Source of the DNA: Crocinitomix sp.
Lineage (GTDB): Bacteria; Bacteroidota; Bacteroidia; Flavobacteriales_D; Crocinitomicaceae
Assembly: GCA_030836155.1 (NCBI GenBank)
Contig: JAURQI010000063.1
Location: 1-43,859 of the forward strand
Direction of reading: 5' to 3'
Length of the DNA: 43,859 nucleotides
Below, piece after piece: positions 41,434 to 43,859 of the stretch. Within the stretch, counting starts at the first letter, position 1; each line of letters begins with the position of its first letter. Under the pieces are notes generated by a model. That model was not told the origin of the DNA, did not search any database, and saw only the letters and a program-made list of their open reading frames with translations. Position numbers and translations under genes: made by a program.

Positions 41434-41911
41434 ATGTATTATCGTCTTTCTGACGAGCTTATTCTTAATAGGGTGTAAAGAAGCGCCTAATTTCGAATCG
41501 ATTCTAGCAACTGATGCGCGGTTAGAAAAGGAAAGAGGTATTTTCTCTATCGATAACCAACCCTTTTTTGGCGAGATCATAAGACTCTTTCCTAATGAGG
41601 ATACAATGGAAGTGGCCACTTACGAAAAAGGACGTAAAGAAGGGCAAACCAAAAAATATTGGTCCAATGGTCGGTTGAAATTTAGAGCTGATTATCAAAA
41701 AGGCTTATATCACGGTCTTGTCGAAGAGTGGTATGAAGACGGTCAACAATTCACCTCTTTCGAATATGTGGATGGGCATGAATCTGGGACACAAAAGTCA
41801 TGGAAACCAGACGGTTCTATTAAAGCCAATTATGAGGTGATAGGGAATCGGAAATACGGATTAACAGGATCTAAAAACTGCAGTAATGATTGGAATCAAG
41901 AAGATAAATAA
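41405..41911 (+). CDS. YwqK/MORN-repeat lipoprotein
   Basis: 168 residues from ATG 41405, chosen for GGAG about 10 bases upstream and for the lipoprotein signal it gives (IIVFLTSLFLIGC, Cys at about 23). Frames further upstream are open but lie inside the YHYH gene. About 60-150 holds three YwqK-type repeats: EVATYEKGRKEGQTKKYWSNGRLKFRADYQKG, YHGLVEEWYEDGQQ and ESGTQKSWKPDGS. It is annotated in many genomes as a YwqK-type antitoxin-like protein, but here it is an exported envelope protein without a toxin partner. It overlaps the YHYH frame by 29 bases and the SCO1-like gene by 26. Confidence 0.8.
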   Translation: MERRAQLRNKCIIVFLTSLFLIGCKEAPNFESILATDARLEKERGIFSIDNQPFFGEIIRLFPNEDTMEVATYEKGRKEGQTKKYWSNGRLKFRADYQKGLYHGLVEEWYEDGQQFTSFEYVDGHESGTQKSWKPDGSIKANYEVIGNRKYGLTGSKNCSNDWNQEDK

Positions 41912-42551
41912 TAGTTGGTGGTTTATGCCAATGCTCACGCTCTTCTTGTTTTCATGCGCAGAAGATAAGTATGAAGAACAAATACCTGAAGCTGAGGTGT
42001 TGACTTTACCTTATTATCACACACCTGATTTTCAACCCATATGGGAATCTGATCAGAAAGATACCTTGCACATGGTGCCCAATTTTGATTTGGTTGATCA
42101 GAATGGAAATCACGTCACTAAAGAGTCTTTCAAAAATTCCATTTATATCGCCAATTTTTTCTTCACTAATTGTGGTGGTATTTGCCCGAAAATGATGCGG
42201 AATATGGAATATCTGCAGGATAATTCAAGTAGAGATGTAAAGTTTATTTCTCATTAGGTATTACCCGAAAAGGATTCGGTTGAGCAACTGAAGTCGTATT
42301 CCAAAAATTTCGGAGTAGACGATCAGCGTTGGCACCTGGTCACTGGCAATCGAACTGATATTTACGATTTGGCAAGAAAAGGTTATTTCGCTGAGGAGTC
42401 AATTGGCTATAATAAAGACAGCAATGAATTTTTACATACGGAGCATTTTATGCTCGTGGATCAAGCTGGTCATCTACGCGGCATCTATAACGGAACTTTA
42501 AAGCTCGAAATGGAACGTATCCTTGATGATGTTCAATTACTAGCAGATTGA
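41886..42551 (+). pseudogene. SCO1/SenC-family protein interrupted by an in-frame TAG
   Basis: The frame from ATG 41886 (lipoprotein signal LTLFLFSCAED) runs through a thioredoxin-like SCO1 domain: NFFFTNCGGICPKMM with the copper-binding CxxxC. It reaches TAG at 42255-42257 after VKFISH, where family members read ISHxVxPE. The frame goes on with VLPEKDSVEQLKSYSKNFG... and the conserved LHTEHFMLVDQAG His region, ending at 42551. The stop separates the two Cys from the copper-ligand His, so the short product could not bind copper normally. SCO1 proteins insert copper into cytochrome c oxidase. Confidence 0.85.
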
Positions 42552-42563
42552 TCAGTAATTTTC

Positions 42564-43859
42564 TTAAACCGGATCAGTGATTGGAGCATTTAAGGTACCT
42601 TTTTCTTCATCTTTTGGGATGAAGAAAAGGGCTATCAGACCGAGAATGAAAAAGGCAATTAAAGCCAATACGGACATACGCATATTCCCAGAAGTAGATT
42701 CAACATAACCAAAAATCACCATACCGATTACAATTCCTAACTTTTCTGTAATATCATAAAAGCTAAAGAATGAAGCGGTGTCTTTTGTCTCTGGAAGGTA
42801 TTTTGAATAGGTTGATCGAGATAAGGATTGTGTCCCGCCCATTACAAAGCCTACGACACCAGCAAGGATATAAAAGTTAATTTCGTCATAGACAAAGAAA
42901 TATGCAAAAGAACAACAGAGGCACCAAATGAAAAGAGCCACGCCTATTGTTTTGATATTTCCGATTTTCTTAGAGGCCCAACTAAAGGCATAAGCACCAG
43001 GAATGGCAATAAACTGAATTAACATTACAGCAATGATTAATCCAGCCGTTTCAGATTCGCCTGTAATAGGGTCTGGTTTAAAAACTTCTTTTTTTGCAAA
43101 TAAAACAGCCATTAACATTACCGTTTGTACACCCATGCTAAATAAGAAAAAGGAAAGTAGGTAACGTTTTAGTCGTTTTGTGTTTTTGATGAATTTTCCA
43201 ACTTTCTGCAATTCTCTGAAGCCATTTCCAAGGATCTTTTTACTGATTTTGTTTTTGGATTGTGAGTTGGGTAAAACCGAATAGGTAACCTGACTAAACA
43301 CAATCCACCAAACACCTGTTAAAACAAAACACATTTCTGCGGATAGAAGTGGAGGATCAAATGCTTTCATTCCAAGTAAGCACATTATTAAAAGAATTGA
43401 GGCACCAGCATACCCCAAAGAAAAACCTTTAGCACTTAATCGATCATGGTCTTTTGGTTCGGCTACCTCTGGAAGATATGCATTATAAAACACCAAACTA
43501 TTCCAAAAGCCCAGACTTGCAAAAAATATGGATAGCATACTTAACTCCATATTTTCTGGATTGAAAAAATAAAGTGTTGCCGTTGAGATAGCACCGAGAT
43601 AACAAAAGAATTGTAAAAAACGCTTTTTACTACCACTATAATCCGCTACTCCAGATAATAAAGGGGATAAAAAACAGACCATCACAAAAGATGCGGCGAC
43701 AACGTATGAGTACAAAACTGTATTTTTGATTTGTGAACCGAAAAACATAACTTCATCACTGTTCTCTCCGAGACCTATATTTGATGTAACCGTTTCATAA
43801 TAAATCGGAAATATCGCTGTTGAAATAACCAAAGGGTAAACAGAATTGGCCCAATCGTA
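42564..43859 (-). CDS. MFS transporter, UMF1 family (5' end outside the window)
   Basis: At least 431 residues; the frame is open to the right edge and starts with YDWANSVYPLVISTAIFP, the typical UMF1/YxiO N-terminus after its first few residues, so only a short piece is missing. About twelve membrane helices. The G.ADYSGSKKRFLQFF loop and the GGTQSLSRSTYSKYLPETKDTASFFSFYDITEKLG stretch are hallmarks of this MFS branch. The substrate is unknown. It is convergent with the SCO1-like gene, 12 bases between stops. Confidence 0.9.
   Translation of the reverse strand, partial: YDWANSVYPLVISTAIFPIYYETVTSNIGLGENSDEVMFFGSQIKNTVLYSYVVAASFVMVCFLSPLLSGVADYSGSKKRFLQFFCYLGAISTATLYFFNPENMELSMLSIFFASLGFWNSLVFYNAYLPEVAEPKDHDRLSAKGFSLGYAGASILLIMCLLGMKAFDPPLLSAEMCFVLTGVWWIVFSQVTYSVLPNSQSKNKISKKILGNGFRELQKVGKFIKNTKRLKRYLLSFFLFSMGVQTVMLMAVLFAKKEVFKPDPITGESETAGLIIAVMLIQFIAIPGAYAFSWASKKIGNIKTIGVALFIWCLCCSFAYFFVYDEINFYILAGVVGFVMGGTQSLSRSTYSKYLPETKDTASFFSFYDITEKLGIVIGMVIFGYVESTSGNMRMSVLALIAFFILGLIALFFIPKDEEKGTLNAPITDPV

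Noticed and set aside
41405..41911. Toxin-antitoxin module based on the YwqK label
   Set aside because: The protein has a lipoprotein signal, there is no toxin candidate beside it, and the name reflects the repeat family only.

Overview
The window looks like a chromosome segment from a member of the Bacteroidota, most likely a marine-type flavobacterium (Flavobacteriales). The DNA is AT-rich by eye. Several genes have a TAnnTTTG -7 box, the Bacteroidota promoter signature. There is a TonB-dependent receptor with an N-terminal carboxypeptidase-regulatory-like domain, many lipoproteins with an LxxC-type lipobox, YwqK/MORN repeat proteins and a DUF4159 protein. No phage, CRISPR array or plasmid functions were seen.

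Layout. 1-3450: a broken beta-barrel fragment, an AI-2E-family permease, a YwqK-repeat/TonB-C gene with an in-frame TGA, and a REP-associated tyrosine transposase beside a perfect 34-bp palindrome. 3500-7000: a prolyl oligopeptidase lipoprotein, then a small lipoprotein coupled to a TetR regulator with a probable operator. 7100-10320: a TonB-dependent receptor divergent from a MarR regulator. 10550-10870: tRNA-His with a duplicated 5' fragment upstream. 10917-15386: a three-gene minus-strand operon ending in a TerB-like/ABC half-transporter fusion. 15554-19359: hemB, then a minus-strand group (rsmE, DUF4159, a TPR-like membrane protein, a lipoprotein). 19401-21836: GT4 glycosyltransferase, acyl-CoA thioesterase and GT9 heptosyltransferase-like genes. 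22032-27854: a tightly coupled four-gene operon. 27855-29988: a histidine-kinase remnant and a divergent Nramp-family protein. 30148-40410: surface-polymer genes. 40556-42551: YHYH protein, MORN lipoprotein and SCO1-like genes, two of them interrupted by stop codons. The right edge cuts a UMF1-type MFS transporter.

Two stretches stand out as possible undescribed systems. The first (22032-27854) joins a TolC-like outer-membrane protein fused to a glycoside-hydrolase-like domain, an HlyD-type adaptor, a protein with zinc-ribbon-type Cys pairs and a degenerate GGDEF domain, and a processive-type GT2 synthase. Together these could form a complete envelope-spanning exopolysaccharide synthesis and export machine with a cyclase-derived control subunit. 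The second (32190-40410) joins an alkaline-phosphatase-fold protein, a small multi-pass membrane protein, two CotH-type kinases (one with a beta-helix tail), an O-antigen ligase/polymerase-like protein and a membrane-anchored metallophosphoesterase. It suggests a phosphorylation/dephosphorylation module tied to a surface glycan.

Three genes carry single in-frame stop codons (one each of TGA, TAA and TAG) in otherwise intact frames. They are either fresh pseudogenes or consensus errors, and re-checking reads over them would settle this.
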